The notes beneath the pieces are model-generated. The model searched no databases. It saw only the letters and a program-made list of their open reading frames with translations, and was not told the origin of the DNA. The position numbers and the translations under genes are program-made. 64,000 nt of DNA from Pogostemon cablin (lineage: Eukaryota; Streptophyta; Magnoliopsida; Lamiales; Lamiaceae), in contig CM042965.1 in the NCBI GenBank assembly GCA_023678885.1, positions 28,501,777 through 28,565,776 on the forward strand. The letters are read 5' to 3'. Shown here piece by piece: positions 1 to 12,182 of this stretch. Positions within the stretch are counted from its first letter, which is position 1, and each line of letters starts with the position of its first letter.

Positions 1-993
1 AAAGGTTAAAAAAGTAAATAAGAAAGTAGTATGAGGATAAAACAAGAAAATGTTTCTCAAGTACTTGCTACTTTTAATATATTATGATTATGATATGATA
101 TTATGATATTATATGATAAATAAATTGTCCATTATTTTTTTTACATAATTTTGATTTTATTAACTATAATTTTAAAATTAATAACATGCAAATGTATATC
201 GAACCAATTACGAGATGAAAAACTCATTTATGTCAAATTGTCAATTGTACGGGTGTAGTGTCTTTTGTTATATATTCAACCCAGATAAAAGATTACTCAT
301 TTGATCACTTGCATGGGTATTAGATTTATGCAATTCTTTACACGTTTTAAAAGAATAAAAAAAATTAATCATGATCAAATATTTACTGAGATGACTCATG
401 AATCCTTCCCAAATATTATTAGAAAAGATTATATCTTAAATCAGAATTTTTATAAATAAAAAATATGTAATAATATTCTAAGACTTGTAGTTCAAGTTTA
501 TAATTATTAAAGGAATAACAGATTTAGTCTCGTAAGAATTGCTTAATGCCAAAAAGGTCATAAAATTAGCAGATTTAGTCTCATAAGAAATTTTCATCAA
601 AATCTGTTAATAGTTGACGAAATATTATGAACAATTAACAAGACCAAAATAGACTACGTCTATTTTGAAAGACAGAAAATAATATAAATCTAATAGTTTA
701 TAATAATATAAGTTAATTTTGGATGAAAATTTTCAAAAATTATTATTATAATATTCTTATGGGACCAAAACCACTAGTTATGGGACCAGTGTATTTCTAC
801 GGGATTATAATTGAATTGAATAAATTTTTATGGGATCAAATGTGATATTTTTTCAATTATTAAATATAGTATATTAAGTATTAATAAAAATAGACAACCG
901 CTTAATGATATGTTCAATATTTTAATGAAAATAGACAACCGCTTAATGATATGTTCAATATTTTCGCTTAAATCTTTGATGATAACTATCATA
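1..993. other. AT-rich sequence without recognisable gene
   Basis: I see no coding region, RNA gene or clear transposon end here. The stretch is strongly AT-rich with short reading frames only. The phrase agatttagtctc recurs near 528 and 579, and a 41-bp tandem duplication lies at 887-964. It is probably decayed intergenic or old repeat sequence. Confidence 0.5.
887..964. repeat. 41-bp tandem duplication, two copies
   Basis: The segment containing atagacaaccgcttaatgat occurs at 890 and again at 931, giving a 41-bp period with almost no differences. It looks like a recent simple tandem duplication in AT-rich DNA. Confidence 0.85.
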
Positions 994-1002
994 TATTTAA
1001 AT

Positions 1003-1727
1003 GAGTTAATTGCGCCAAAAGTTCAAATCTTTTCGCGAATTTTAAATTAGTCTAAACTTTTCAATATTTACAAATAAGTTCTCGACTTTTAACTCTTTTT
1101 TTAAATCAAGCCACCGGACAGCGAGAGGCCTGCCCGATGGCTGATGTGTCGTTTTTTTTTCTAGGTCAGCCTCCACTTGTATAAAAATAAAAATAAATAA
1201 ACCAAACGACGTCGCAGAAGACTTAAGGATAAATAATTTATCATCAGAAATAAGATCTGAATAATTACGTGTATTGCTGATGGGGGGGGGGGGGGGTGAG
1301 CTGGTACTGTGCCTAGGCCTGCTGCTGTTCACGTGCGGGAGAAGGCCGGAGGAGGAGGGGCGGCGGCTGTACGTGAACAATTCGAATAATCAAATCCAAA
1401 TATTATAGATTTGATTTCTGCTGATAAATTATTAGAATTTGGTTTACCTTATCCTTCCATCTGCAAGGGGCGTGAGCTTTTTTTCCAGAATGGGTGTGGT
1501 GGCAACATATTTATACAAGATTGGCGGGGCCATGTCGGATAGGAACCCTTCGGCAGATCTTGTTCCGACGTTCCGGTGAGAGGTGGCAGCCACGGCTTCT
1601 TGGATCTGCAGCGGAGATGGATGATGGCGGCTCTTCCAGTGACGAGCGCTGATCCTATCCGACGGTGGGTGGTGGACGGTGGTTGGTGGAGAGCCAGGGA
1701 TGGTGGAGAGCGCTGATCTTTTTTATT

Positions 1728-1795
<68 letters not shown>

Positions 1796-1972
1796 ACATG
1801 TGGAGGGGTGATATCGATTAAAAATGGCACGTCCGTCACCGGGCAGGCCTCCGCTGCTCGGTGGCTTGATTTGAAAAACAGATTAAAGGTCGAGTATTTA
1901 TTTATAAATATTAAAAAATTTGGACTAATTTGAAATTCACAAAAATGTCATGACTTTTGACGCAATTAACCC
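1003..1972. mobile_element. Mutator-like non-autonomous element (MULE-MITE), 970 bp
   Basis: The left end starts GAGTTAATTGCGCCAAAAGT and the right end, read inward on the minus strand, starts GGGTTAATTGCGTCAAAAGT. Similarity continues for roughly 130 bp as long terminal inverted repeats. The element is flanked by a perfect 9-bp direct repeat, tatttaaat, at 994-1002 and 1973-1981, the target-site length typical of Mutator elements. No transposase is present. The interior holds a run of 15 G at 1282-1296, an ATT microsatellite, and a GC-rich patch at 1300-1380 that could be captured host DNA I cannot identify. It shares its ends with the element at 2511-3921. Confidence 0.85.
1733..1795. repeat. 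(ATT)n microsatellite
   Basis: About 20 uninterrupted ATT/TTA triplets lie inside the first MULE. An open frame across it codes only poly-isoleucine and is an artefact of the repeat. Confidence 0.95.
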
Positions 1973-2005
1973 TATTTAAATTGATCTATTCTAACATATT
2001 TATTA

Positions 2006-2236
2006 CTCCCTCCGTTTCACTAAAGTCGTGACATTTTTTGGACACGTAGATTAAGGAGTATAATATTTTAATATAAAGTGAAGTGAGAGAAATAATATTT
2101 AATGTGCAGTGGATAGGTGTATTAGTAATATGTTAATATTTTTTGTGTGGGTCCTATATGCTTTAAAAGGAATATAGCAACTTTTATGGGACAACCCAAA
2201 TAGAAAACTGTCACAATTTCTATGGGACGGAGGAAG
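2006..2236. mobile_element. Stowaway-like MITE, 231 bp
   Basis: The left end reads CTCCCTCCGTTTCAC and the right end gggacggaggaag, giving the CTCCCTCCGT inverted termini of Stowaway (Tc1/mariner) MITEs. It is flanked by TA dinucleotides at 2004-2005 and 2237-2238. Internal phrases such as taatataaagtgaagtgaga are shared with the copy at 28220-28493, so both belong to one family. There is no coding capacity. Confidence 0.85.
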
Positions 2237-2510
2237 TATCATATATTATAATTAATCGTACCGTTTTAGAAAGTAATCCTTGAGATAATATAATCTTTTT
2301 TATTCATTAGGATATTTGTATAGTATGATAAAATATGAATATAGAATTAGTTATTAGAAATTAGAATATCCATCTATAAAAAAAAGAGTAACACTATCGT
2401 TGTATATTACATCAAATATTAAGTTCTAAACCCTACAAACGAGAGTAGCAAAGAAAGCTAGTTTAATGGAAGGTTTAAAGGCGTACGAAGGTTAATTAAT
2501 ATTTTAATTA

Positions 2511-3921
2511 GGGTTAATTACGGCAAAAGTCTTTCTTTTCCTTGTATGCCATTTGCGAATTAGTACAAACTTTTGAGAATTTATAAAAAAGTACACTACT
2601 TTTATGACAGATTTCAAATCGATTCACCGAGCCGCAGAAGGCTTCCCGGATGCATGGCAGCTCGTTCGATGCTCGAAAGTTGCCTCCACCAGATTCAGGC
2701 CTCACTTTTCACTTCTCCTTCAAATTCACGTTACAACTTTATGCATCATCCGCAGCACCTCATCGTAGAATTCCAACGGAAATGATTCGCAAAGATTGTT
2801 GGCTACATGTTTGTTGCTCCTCCATAGGGACTCTTATTTTAGCTGGGGGATGGTGGATTCAAACCCCGCCACATTGGAATCGAGAAAGGCATACCTATTT
2901 TGATAGATCTGGAAAAAATGGCCCGATTTTATACTTGTTTTAAAAAATTTGAATGAAATCTACGTTGAATAGAATAGATATTCCAGTAGTGATGAACTAA
3001 ACTGATTCCTTGAGTTTTTTGCAGATGGAAATGGGGTTTTCGGCCGGTGAAGTTCGGAACTTCGGCAGCAGTCGACGAACAACAGCGAATCTGGAAAGGG
3101 TGAGCGGTGGTCGATGGCGGATAAAGTGTGTCGGGGCTCCCTGAATGTCGTTTGTGAGGCAGCTGTGGTTGTTCAATCTTAAGTTCTTTATTTATTTATT
3201 TCAATCAGGACGGCGGAAGATTGAAATAAATAAAAAGCACAACCTCCACAAAGAGCACTCCTCGTCGTTGCAGTCGATCTCGATTCGCCCATCTTCATCC
3301 CTCTTCAATCTTCCCATCATGGAATAGAACGGAACCAGAGCCCGGTCGAGCGCCTCCTTCATCGCCACCGTGTCAAAAAATTTCGGTGACCCATCGAGGC
3401 GGTAGAAGTAAACGCTAGGTGTGTGAAAATTGGGCACCACCATCGTCGACGTCTCCACCGCCGGCCTCACCAACGTCGTCTCCTTCACGTTGATTTTTAT
3501 ATTGATGTAAATATTAAGGCTATCAAACTTGATAACCTCAAATGGAAAAGAAAATAATGAGGAGCGGTGGCGATAGTGGTGGGAACGGACAAACAGCGTG
3601 CGGCGTTGAACTGATGTTAGCAGAGAAGATGAACATAGAATATGAACAAATTAATTCTTTATTTATTTATTTCAGTCTGGACCTATAATTTCTTTATTAA
3701 TTTATTTTTAGTCTAAAAAAATGACCGTTATTGCCTTTTTAATTTATTAATAGACAGGTGGAATAAGAAGAAGAGAAACATCATCATCTGGGCAGCCTCC
3801 TGCTGCCCGGTATATCGATTTGCAATCTATCATAAAAGTAGTGTATTTTTTTGTAAATTGTCAAATGTATGGACTAATTTGCAAATGGCGTAAAGGTCAG
3901 GACTTTTTGGGTAATTAACTC
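2511..3921. mobile_element. Pack-MULE: Mutator-like element carrying a gene fragment
   Basis: The left terminus GGGTTAATTACGGCAAAAGT and the inverted right terminus GAGTTAATTACCCAAAAAGT match the ends of the 1003-1972 element. Flanks are ttttaatta (2502-2510) and ttctaatta (3922-3930), a 9-bp target duplication with one mismatch. Terminal repeats extend about 130 bp; both include a GGCAGCC/CGGGCAG patch and aaaagtagtgtatttttt-like sequence. There is no transposase. The interior contains part of an HCT-type acyltransferase first exon on the minus strand (3238-3500), which makes this a Pack-MULE. The rest of the interior (2660-3180 and 3500-3780) is unassigned. Confidence 0.85.
3238..3500 (-). 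pseudogene. HCT: Captured HCT-like BAHD acyltransferase fragment
   Basis: On the minus strand the translation includes VVPNFHTPSVYFYR, ALDRALVPFYSMMGRLKRDE and DGRIEIDCN, the conserved N-terminal region of plant shikimate/quinate hydroxycinnamoyl transferase, which makes p-coumaroyl esters in the phenylpropanoid/lignin pathway. HCT proteins are about 430 residues; only about 85 are here, and the catalytic HxxxD and DFGWG motifs are absent. The copy is dead. The codon at the family start position (3498-3500) is ATA, not ATG. A short in-frame deletion removes residues between the ET and VVPNF segments. One missing base after IEIDCNDEE shifts the frame, so the next family residues (VLFVE) are read out of frame. 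It lies wholly inside the Pack-MULE, so it was probably acquired as DNA. An expressed antisense effect on the parent gene is conceivable but unsupported. Confidence 0.85.
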
Positions 3922-3930
3922 TTCTAATTA

Positions 3931-4688
3931 TGTATTATGTTATTAGGGCTATATTTTACGTACTGAATAGTAACTTGTTCATGAAATTTGAAAATTATAA
4001 AGATATTCCTTGTTAATTTATATTTTATATAGTAATTAAGTAATGTAATTTATTATTTACAAATGCTGTTGGAGGAAGGTTTTTTGAACCATTAGACCCC
4101 GACGGAGGATGGTTATTGTCGTTAGAAGATTTAGAATTATATATTGGGTTGCAGCCCGGAGGATAATTAACCTATGATTTTTGTCGTCGACAGTAGGATT
4201 ACAGGCCGGAGGAGAATTAACGGTTGATGATTATCTCATGTCGACAGTAGAATTATAGGCTAGAGAATCGCCAGGAGAAAATCTTGGGTTGCAGGCCGGA
4301 GTAGAATGGTCTATATAGTATATTATAGGCTGGAGAATCGACGACGATTGAATATTATGGGTTGTAGGGCGGTGGAGAATTAGTGGTTGACAATGACAAA
4401 TATTCGGCGGAAGAGATTAGAATTGTTGCGGAATTGTGAGCCAGGATAGGTATTTCGGTTAACGGATGTGGAGTTGTTGTAATATTTCCAATTATACTAT
4501 TCTCATTGGAATATTCCATCTTCACCGATCATTAGGGCCAATATTTACGACTACAAACCTGAACAAACATAAATATCATTACGTAACACGTAAAAAATGT
4601 TATCTAATTGCATAATAGTATTATTATAGACGATATATAAAACTTTTAGGGGTGTTGTTGCCCCTATTACCTATTGTCTTATGTAAGA
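3931..4688. other. Unassigned stretch with degenerate tandem repeat
   Basis: Apart from the degenerate repeat at 4146-4385, I see no gene or mobile-element end between the Pack-MULE and the outer LTR. A small inverted repeat, aggggtgttgttgcccct, lies near 4649. Confidence 0.4.
4146..4385. repeat. Degenerate tandem repeat around a gcaggccggagaat core
   Basis: Related phrases start near 4146 (gggttgcagcccggaggata), 4196 (ggattacaggccggaggaga), 4251, 4286 (gggttgcaggccggagtaga), 4321 and 4359 (gggttgtagggcggtggaga). Spacing varies from about 35 to 55 bp, so this is an old, diverged array. Confidence 0.6.
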
Positions 4689-5370
4689 TGATGAGAGTGA
4701 GAATTCACGTATTTTGAGCTCTGATTTAAGTGGAAATTCAGTATGATTTGGTCTATTATCAAGGAAAAATCAGGATGTTTATGTAAAAGCCACTAATAAG
4801 ATACTATTGAGGCTATTTGAGTATATTTATACAGGAAAAAGGTCAAAATTGCTCAGAATTGAAAAATACGATTGGTCAAGCAACATCAGATTTGGTCGAG
4901 CGAGACTCCTGACAGAGTTTCAACACTCAGGGATGTCGCTCAATCGCCGCTCGACCAAGGCTGTTGTGGTCGAGCGGGGACACGACATGCTATTTTTGAT
5001 AATTTTGCACCTCCAGTACGTGTATGTGCATATTTTCCATGAAAAAGCTCTGTAAAGGTCCATAAGGAGAGTTTACAAGTATAAAAAGGGATGCAGATCA
5101 CGTCAAGAAGGGAGTTAGATTCCACATCCATCCTACACCACAACTAAACCCTAACTCCATCCGCAGGAGCTGTTGAGAGAGATTTGTGCAGTGAATCAAG
5201 TGAGAACCAGGTGAAGATTCAAGATGGAGCGAGACATGACGGCGCCCACATCTAGGGTTTACTTCGCATCTTAATTTATCTTGTAATTTTCAAGACTATG
5301 GGTAAAATCTATCCAATCCCCATGAACGTTCTTCGAAGCGTCATGGGCTAGAACTGCTTTGATAGTTTTA
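4689..5370 (+). mobile_element. Left part of an old solo LTR (Athila/Tat type), split by a LINE
   Basis: The sequence starts TGATGAGAGTGAGAATTCAC, like other Athila/Tat LTRs in this window, preceded by TAAGA (4684-4688). A core-promoter-like TATAAAAAGGG lies at 5080-5090. The LTR is cut at 5370 by a LINE insertion and continues at 24585, after a 15-bp target repeat. It contains inverted tggtcgagcg/cgctcgacca-type phrases at 4890-4980. No internal retroelement domain is attached, so I infer a solo LTR. Assignment is by structure, not by database match. Confidence 0.55.
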
Positions 5371-7053
5371 GGCTAATAAATGATATTATTAAGAAAAGAA
5401 ATGAAAAGTTACAGGAATTATAAAAAAGATGTTTGTAAAAGAAAAAGACTATCTAAATCTATAGTAGTCTTGATTCATGTCAGTAAACAAAATCCTATTG
5501 ATGAATCCTGAGAGATTGTGATACCAGGAGTATGCTCCACCAATAGCTGATAAAGCGTCTGTAGCCGAGTTCCCTTCTCTGAAGATATGTGAAAAATGAA
5601 ATGTCATTTGCTTTGTTAAATCTTTTGCCATGCGCTAACATGCAAGCCATCTCCATGGAATGACAGGCTTTCTTATAGTAAAAGCATGGATAACATACAT
5701 TGAATCTGTTTCAAGCCATAGCCGTTTCCATCCTTTCTTAAAGGCGATTTCAATAGCCAAGCAGGCAGTCCCCAACTCTAATTCAAAAGCAAAACCTTGC
5801 CCATATCCACAAGAGAAATCCCCCATAGCAAATCCTCTACTATTTCTGTACAGTCCACCTCCAGAAATACATCCTGGAGCACCCTTTGCATGGCCATCAT
5901 TGTTTACCTTGGTCCAGCCTGCTGCTGGAGGTTGCCATCGAACAGTAGTAACCGTTGGAGCCTTCCTCGAAACGCCAGCAATTCCAAAGTATTATAGTGT
6001 ATACAGGTCCTCAACCGAATTGTGCATCACCCCTAGATTGAACTTGTTACCTTCCTTTATTAGCAAAAGCAAAGCTGCTGTTATTCCAGAAGTCCGTGCC
6101 CTTTTATCATAACTATCATCCTTGTAACCATCAGCCATCATGCTATTCCTCTCCTGCCAAATGATCCATATGTATGAAACAATGGCCAGCCTCCAAGAAG
6201 ATGTGATCTGTTTATTCCCCTCTATCCCAATGGCTTGAATTAGAAACCCAATAAACGGCTGATCAACTCGCATTCTACTTCCAAAATCAAAACCGGCAAG
6301 AATTTTTTAAGCACAGCAAAATATATAGGACAATTAACAAACAAGTGATCCAAGCTTTCGTCTCCATCTTTACACAAATAACATCGAGAGGGATGCTTGA
6401 ATCCATGATGCACCATGAGATCCCCAGTAGTAAGAATACCATGTATTGCTTTCCATGCCGTGATAGACCTCCTAGGTGGAATAAAATCTGCCCAAAGCCA
6501 GGCCCCCCAGCTGGTTTTCAAGAAAGTGGTGCAAGTGTGAGCATAAGCAACACTGGACAATACATTGTCGTGCAAAGACCTGCTCCAATACCTTCCATTC
6601 TCCATATTATCTGACATTCGAACTATCAAAATAGCTTGCACAATATTTGGAAACTTAGTGGTGAAGCTCTCGGTGAAGTGCCAATTGCCATCAAATAAGT
6701 AATCCCCTATAACATCATCATAGAGATGATAAAATTCTTGGGGAATTTCTACTAAATCAGCAATGGGGCTCCCTATCCAATTATCAAGCCAAAACCAAAC
6801 TTTAGAGTTGTACCCGCCACCCATACCTCCTCATTTTTCAACCTTTTAATGTGGAACGTGCATGGTTTTTGAATAAATGAAACCAAGTAATTTCCTTGAG
6901 GTCCTCTCCATCAAACCATCGTCCCTTGATAACATATAAAGCACATTTCCCTTGTAATATATCCCAAGAAAGCTTCATAATGTATGCCTCATTTGCAGCT
7001 CTTATCGATCGAATTCCCAACCCACTTTCCGATGTTGGACATCAAACTCACTT
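5371..7053 (-). pseudogene. LINE ORF2 C-terminal part: end of RT, zf-RVT, RNase H
   Basis: Read on the minus strand this is the 3' third of a plant LINE. At 7038-6838 the post-RT segment includes GLGIRSIRAANEAYIMKLSW. At 6824-6240 the zinc-binding RVT region shows CYLCKDGDESLDHLFVNC, a Cys/His cluster. At 6273-5992 is the linker with IWQERNSMM. At 5826-5449 is an RNase H-like domain (ELELGTACLAIEIAF, WLETDSMYVIHAF, HIFREGNSATDALS). Stop codons and frameshifts break every domain. The 3' end is at 5371, next to GCTTTGATAGTTTTA (5356-5370), which recurs at 24570-24584 with one mismatch: a 15-bp target duplication of a 5'-truncated LINE. The next upstream LINE segment is at 15462-15985, beyond the copia insertion. 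Confidence 0.9.
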
Positions 7054-7058
7054 CCAAC

Positions 7059-8447
7059 TGTTGGCATTCGATCGTTTGGTTAACGTGACCCATTAGGGTT
7101 CCATGAATTTCTAACAAGCAACGGAAACAAGTAAACATGAAACGCATTACCTTTCACCAAGGGTTGATGTAGAGGTTGAATTCTCGCTGGCAGTCTGCGC
7201 AGTCCCACGAGAATAGCCATAAGTTCCTCTTCTGATGTCGGAATTGAGTGATCTTTATGCTCAGACGATCCTCTCTTCGAAGGCTTTCCATCAGTATATA
7301 ATACATCAAAATCGAAGAACTGAACGATTTTATATGAATTTTGGAACATGACGAACTCCAGCAGCAAACGACCTTCCGGTCTTCTGCTGTATGTCCCAAG
7401 TCCGATCTCGACGTCGTGTGGGCGACGATCTACGAGACCTACTCAATCTACTCTCAACCCTCATCACACGTGAATAATGAATTAGATTAGGGTTCCAGAT
7501 AAGTTGAGGTGACTTATATACATGGGCTACAGCAGGGACCAGGAGGAGAAATTGGGTTGGGCCTCCATTGGGCTTAAGTATCCAAGCTTAGCCCAAAGCT
7601 TATACTTAAGTCCAATAATAATAATATATTCCACTAAAATATTATTACTGCACTACCATACCAATTCCAAAATTACATTTTGGGCTTCTTCTTATTATGA
7701 GCCCGTTAGTCTCCCCATGTTTAAGATATACAATGTCCATTAATTAATTTAAGTTACTGACAACTCAATTAATTAATATCTCATCCAAGAGTAGTACCAC
7801 TCAACCTCATTATCATGCTGGAATAAATTCCACCTGCAGGGTTTACATGATAATCCTTATGAGCTCCTCAAGGGGACATCATCAACCTATGACGGACACG
7901 GATTCCTTCTACAATCAACAGCACACCAAAGAGACAGCACTACTTCCCAACTCATCGAGTTTATTGATTTAATTGCATGTAAATCTCACACATTGATGAA
8001 TCAAAGAAATATATACTGCCCTATGTGTCGAGGTTATTGTATAGGGATTAAGAGCACGAACATCCATAATAACTGAGATCAAGTTCTCCTATAAGTCAGT
8101 ATAAATCGAACGATCTCAAGCGGTCCTGCTCAATACACACAAGTGCACTAATGTGATTCTATAGCCAAGACAAGCTAATACCAAACCACACTACAACCAT
8201 CCCGATAGAGAGTCCCCGTCTATCTCGATTGTGAGCATCTGTTTATACTTTATAAGGAAACCGATAATATGATCTTCCCCGTGTTGTCGCACAACATATT
8301 ATCTACAGTATAAAGTAAGTGGACTATTGCATCGAACATATAAATAAATTATAAGATGCAATCATTTGATCATATGATTCTCATTTCAAATTAATTGTTA
8401 TAACATTGTTCATACAAAAAGCTAGACTTTTAGTATACAATCCAACA
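7059..8447 (-). repeat. Copia 3' LTR (left copy), 1389 bp
   Basis: On the plus strand it reads TGTTGGCATTCG to ...TCCAACA, so it begins TG and ends CA in either direction. It matches 14049-15456 along its length. A short open frame at 7522-7743 is repeated in the other LTR and is not considered a gene. Confidence 0.92.
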
Positions 8448-8460
8448 ATCTCCCACTTAT
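8448..8460 (-). other. Copia polypurine tract
   Basis: On the minus strand ATAAGTGGGAGAT lies immediately before the 3' LTR. AAGTGGGAGATTGTTGG-type junctions are typical of plant copia elements and mark where plus-strand DNA synthesis starts. Confidence 0.75.
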
Positions 8461-8610
8461 ACTAAAAGACTATGATGTCATGTCTTCCGCCATACATCTG
8501 ATTCCCACTCCCACTACACGACCATTAAAAGCTCTTGCCTTAATATCCTTGTAAATGGATTTACTAGGTCATCATCCGATGCAATCTAGGCGACAACAAC
8601 CTTCCCCTCA

Positions 8611-10421
8611 TCATACGATTTCTCGTAACAAGTGGTACTTGTACTCCATGTGTTTAATTGCCTTATGGGCTCGTGATTCCTTCAAGTTTGCAACTGCACC
8701 AATATCATCAATATAAATTGTGATATCCTTGGACAAACTTAGAAACACTTCGAAGTCCATCTTGAAGTTTCTAGAGTCATACAGATACTTTGGCTGCCTC
8801 ATAGGCTCCAATTTATCATCTTTCCATGATGGAGTCCGGAGTCTGAAATATATTTCTATATAACACTCCTCCACATTATGACTCAACTTCCTAAAACTAA
8901 ACACATAACCTTGAGGTGGATTTACTGCCGTCCAATCTGACTAAAAAATCCGAATCTACGTAATCCACAAGAAGCAGTGAATTTGCCCAGCAAGCTTACA
9001 TATAATTTCCAGTCCTTCTCAGGCACTTCATATATGTCTTACCACGGTTCATCATTCTTGTTCCGGGTTACGTTGATACCCACTGTTCATGCGTTCAGCA
9101 AAATAGATATCCATTCTCGCGCATAGCATTCCTAAGATTAAGCTTCCTTATTCGCCGAAGCATAAGGAACCGCTTTCATCACCTTTATCTTCCTTTTGTG
9201 TCTCAAGACATATTTTCTTAGATAAAGTCACTTGCTAAAACAAGTAAGGATCGTATCAATTCATGAAGCTTGAGACAAGCATAATATCCTTTCTTGTGAT
9301 CCGTATTACCGTGATCAAAAGGATAATTTTGCTCTTCTTAAGTCCTTCATTTCATACCGCTTTATTATCCATACACATACGCCCGACAATACTCTTTCAT
9401 TGTCTCCAATGAGCAATATATCATCTACGTATAATACAAGAAATACCACCATGTTTCCGTCACTCTTTTCAATACACAAGATACATCCACGCATTGAATA
9501 AATCTATTTGCCTGGATTTCCTCATCAAAATGGATGTTTCATGACCTTGAAGCTTGTTTTAGTCCATTAATGGACACTTTTAAGCTCACTATCACAATGC
9601 TCTTAGCTCTTTGCAATGAATCACTCTGGTTGCTTCACATAGATGTTTCCCTTAAGACTTCCAATCAGAAAAGCTGTCTCGACATCTATTTGCTATCCCT
9701 CATATTTCATATGAGTAGCAACAAATAAAAGAGTTTGGATCAACTTAGGCATAGCTACCGGCGAACAGGTTTTCTCATAATCGAACCCTTTCTTTCTGAG
9801 TATACCTTTTCACAACAAGCTTGCTTCCAAGGTTTTCACCTTATTCTATGATCCTCTTTTATTCTTGCATGCCCGCTTCCAATGGCTTTTACGCCATTTA
9901 GCGGTTCAACAAGCATCCAGACCTAATTTAAAATCGTTCTATTTTAATATTCATTGCACTTTGCTAGGATTAGGCATTTCTAACTTGTAGTGCTTCGTCG
10001 TATCCGTGGGTCCATTTCATGTTTGCGAGGGACCAAGTCTCACGACTTTCCCAAAATATGTATCTTACAAGTTGTCGAAGAACCCTCCCACTACGACAAG
10101 GCACTACATGCAATTGTATATCAGACGTGACACGCGTTGCAGTTTACCTTGTGGTATATCCTCTTGTACACTTGGTACTTATACTTTGTGTTTTCCTCTC
10201 ACTTCCTTTAGAACAACTTATACATGGGTATTTGATTTATTACATAGTCCTTTTTCCAAAAATCTAGTGTTTATGTTAACAATCACTCTTCGATCTTGTG
10301 GACTAAATAAATCATCCTTCATTTTTCTAGGATATCCCACAAATAGAAAAACATTCTTACGAATTACTGTTCCTAGGGCATATCCATAAAATGAATTTAG
10401 TAATTCCAAATAATTCATCAT
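8611..10421 (-). pseudogene. Copia pol remnant: integrase end, RT, RNase H
   Basis: Minus-strand frames show three copia landmarks in the expected order. At 10421-10218 is the integrase C-terminal segment with FVGYPRK and RFLEKGL-like residues. At 9540-9400 is reverse transcriptase, with LKQASRS-like residues and the catalytic YVDD box (codons at 9431-9420) inside FLVLYVDDILLIG. At 8904-8611 is the RNase H end, with DDIGAVANLKESRAHK and KHMEYKYHLLREIV. The reading frame is broken between all of these, so no polyprotein can be made. Gag and protease are not recognisable further upstream. Confidence 0.8.
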
Positions 10422-11792
10422 CTATCTAATCACTACCATAAGAGTGCTATTCCTTCTATTCGTCACACCATTAAGGTGGGAAATTCATTTCCGAAGGTAC
10501 CTTTCTCTTACTAGATTAAAAGACTCATTATTAATTACTATTTGTCGCATCCAGGGGATAAACATGATTTAAGAGTGTACAAATTGTTCACCAACGTACC
10601 ATAACATATTACAACTCTATCATTCATTATAATGACCATATCATTTAAATGAAATGGAGTATCCATCTATTAATGCATAGAAACCGAAATCAAATTCTTT
10701 CTATGAAAATGTACGTAAAGACAATTTCATAAAATCAAACGTCTACTCATATCATTTGATAAATAGACAACTCCCACTGCAATAGCCACTACTCTTGTAG
10801 TTTTACCCATGTCATAACAATCTTATCCTCACTTAGTAATAAACATTTAGTGATTCCAGTATCTACACACTTCGTGTCAGTAAATGACATCACTAATCAT
10901 GTTTTAAACAACTAGTGAATAAGATATAAAACTTGTTCACATTATGATGAAAATGGCTTTCCTTTGCCACATGTTTTGCCAGAAGTTTTCCACCATATAC
11001 ATCCTATTGTAATTCAGGTGGAACTTACTCAAAAACATCTAGGCAATTCACAAAGAATTAAATTGATCTAGGTTTCCCTTCAATTTATACTCCATGCTTT
11101 CCCAATTCATTCATCAAATTAAATCATGATCTTCTGTCTTTTAACTTACTCAAGTATCCGAAGAGTTACATGAGACCATCATATTTCTATGAACCTCTCA
11201 TCTCTTCACTAGAGACTTTAATAGGCATCATGAGACGTCCATTGTGAGAACACACATGTATTTTCTTAAGCAGTAAAATTCAAAACCAAGATTCTTTTCT
11301 AATCATCTAATTTTAGACCAGTAAATATAATTTCTTTTAGTCAACCATAAGTGAAATAAAACTATTTGAAATTTAGAGAATCTTAAATTAATATACCGTT
11401 CAAATCTTTGAATTTTATCCTTTTATATTGATTCCCTCAAAACTATATAAAAATAAAATTCACCGACATCTCAAGCACCGTGAGTCTGCAAGCCACGTTA
11501 GTGTGGACGTTTACAAACCCAAACATTTACAAGAGAAGGTTTTACCCATTAATTTCATTTGTCAACCTAACTTTATGACAAAATAATTAATAGTCGGTTC
11601 CTCTTTAGCCATGCAAATAATAGCAGTGACTCCGTTGGGGAGGATACTAATTATTTACACCTAAGTGTACACCATTATTTGATCCCAAGTCCACTGCGCG
11701 AGCTTGTGTGCCTTACAGTTGGAGAAGTACACACGCGCTCGGATAGCTTCCTACAATCATCAGTTATAAGTTTGTACCAGTGAGCCCCACAT

Positions 11793-11942
11793 TAACTCAT
11801 CCGTTAGGGAGGAAGGCCTATTGCCAACACGCAAGTTCATGTACCACATTACAAACAATAATTATGTAATGAAGTCTGTACTAGTGATCCGTGAATAAAC
11901 TCATCCGTTAGGGAGGAAGGCCTATTGCCAACACGCAAGTTT
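11793..11942. repeat. Direct repeat of a ~46-bp phrase
   Basis: The sequence aactcatccgttagggagga, continuing through aaggcctattgccaacacgcaagtt, occurs at about 11795 and again at about 11899 with no visible difference. It lies inside the copia element, so it is a local duplication of element sequence. Confidence 0.8.
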
Positions 11943-12182
11943 ACTCACATCACTTACAAACCAATAATGGAGGCCGCGGGAATATTTACCAATCCCCTCT
12001 CCCACTTAGTAAATTAACACCGAGGGTTTTTACATGCATATGATATTCAGAATAAAATACGCAACGCTAGCATGCTTCTATTACGGCACATAAGGCAGTA
12101 AATCACAGAGAGTCATGCATACATATATAACAATAATCAATAATTAAATCAATCATTAACAGTTATATATCAGCGAATTCGA

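Noticed and set aside
1679..1933. 84-residue frame with a long poly-isoleucine run
   Set aside because: It is produced by the ATT microsatellite inside the MULE and has no domain.
5660..6112. 150-residue plus-strand open frame
   Set aside because: It is antisense to the LINE RNase H and linker region, which carry clear motifs on the minus strand.
7522..7743. 73-residue frame, repeated at 14531-14752
   Set aside because: Both lie at the same place in the two copia LTRs; conservation reflects LTR copying, not a gene.
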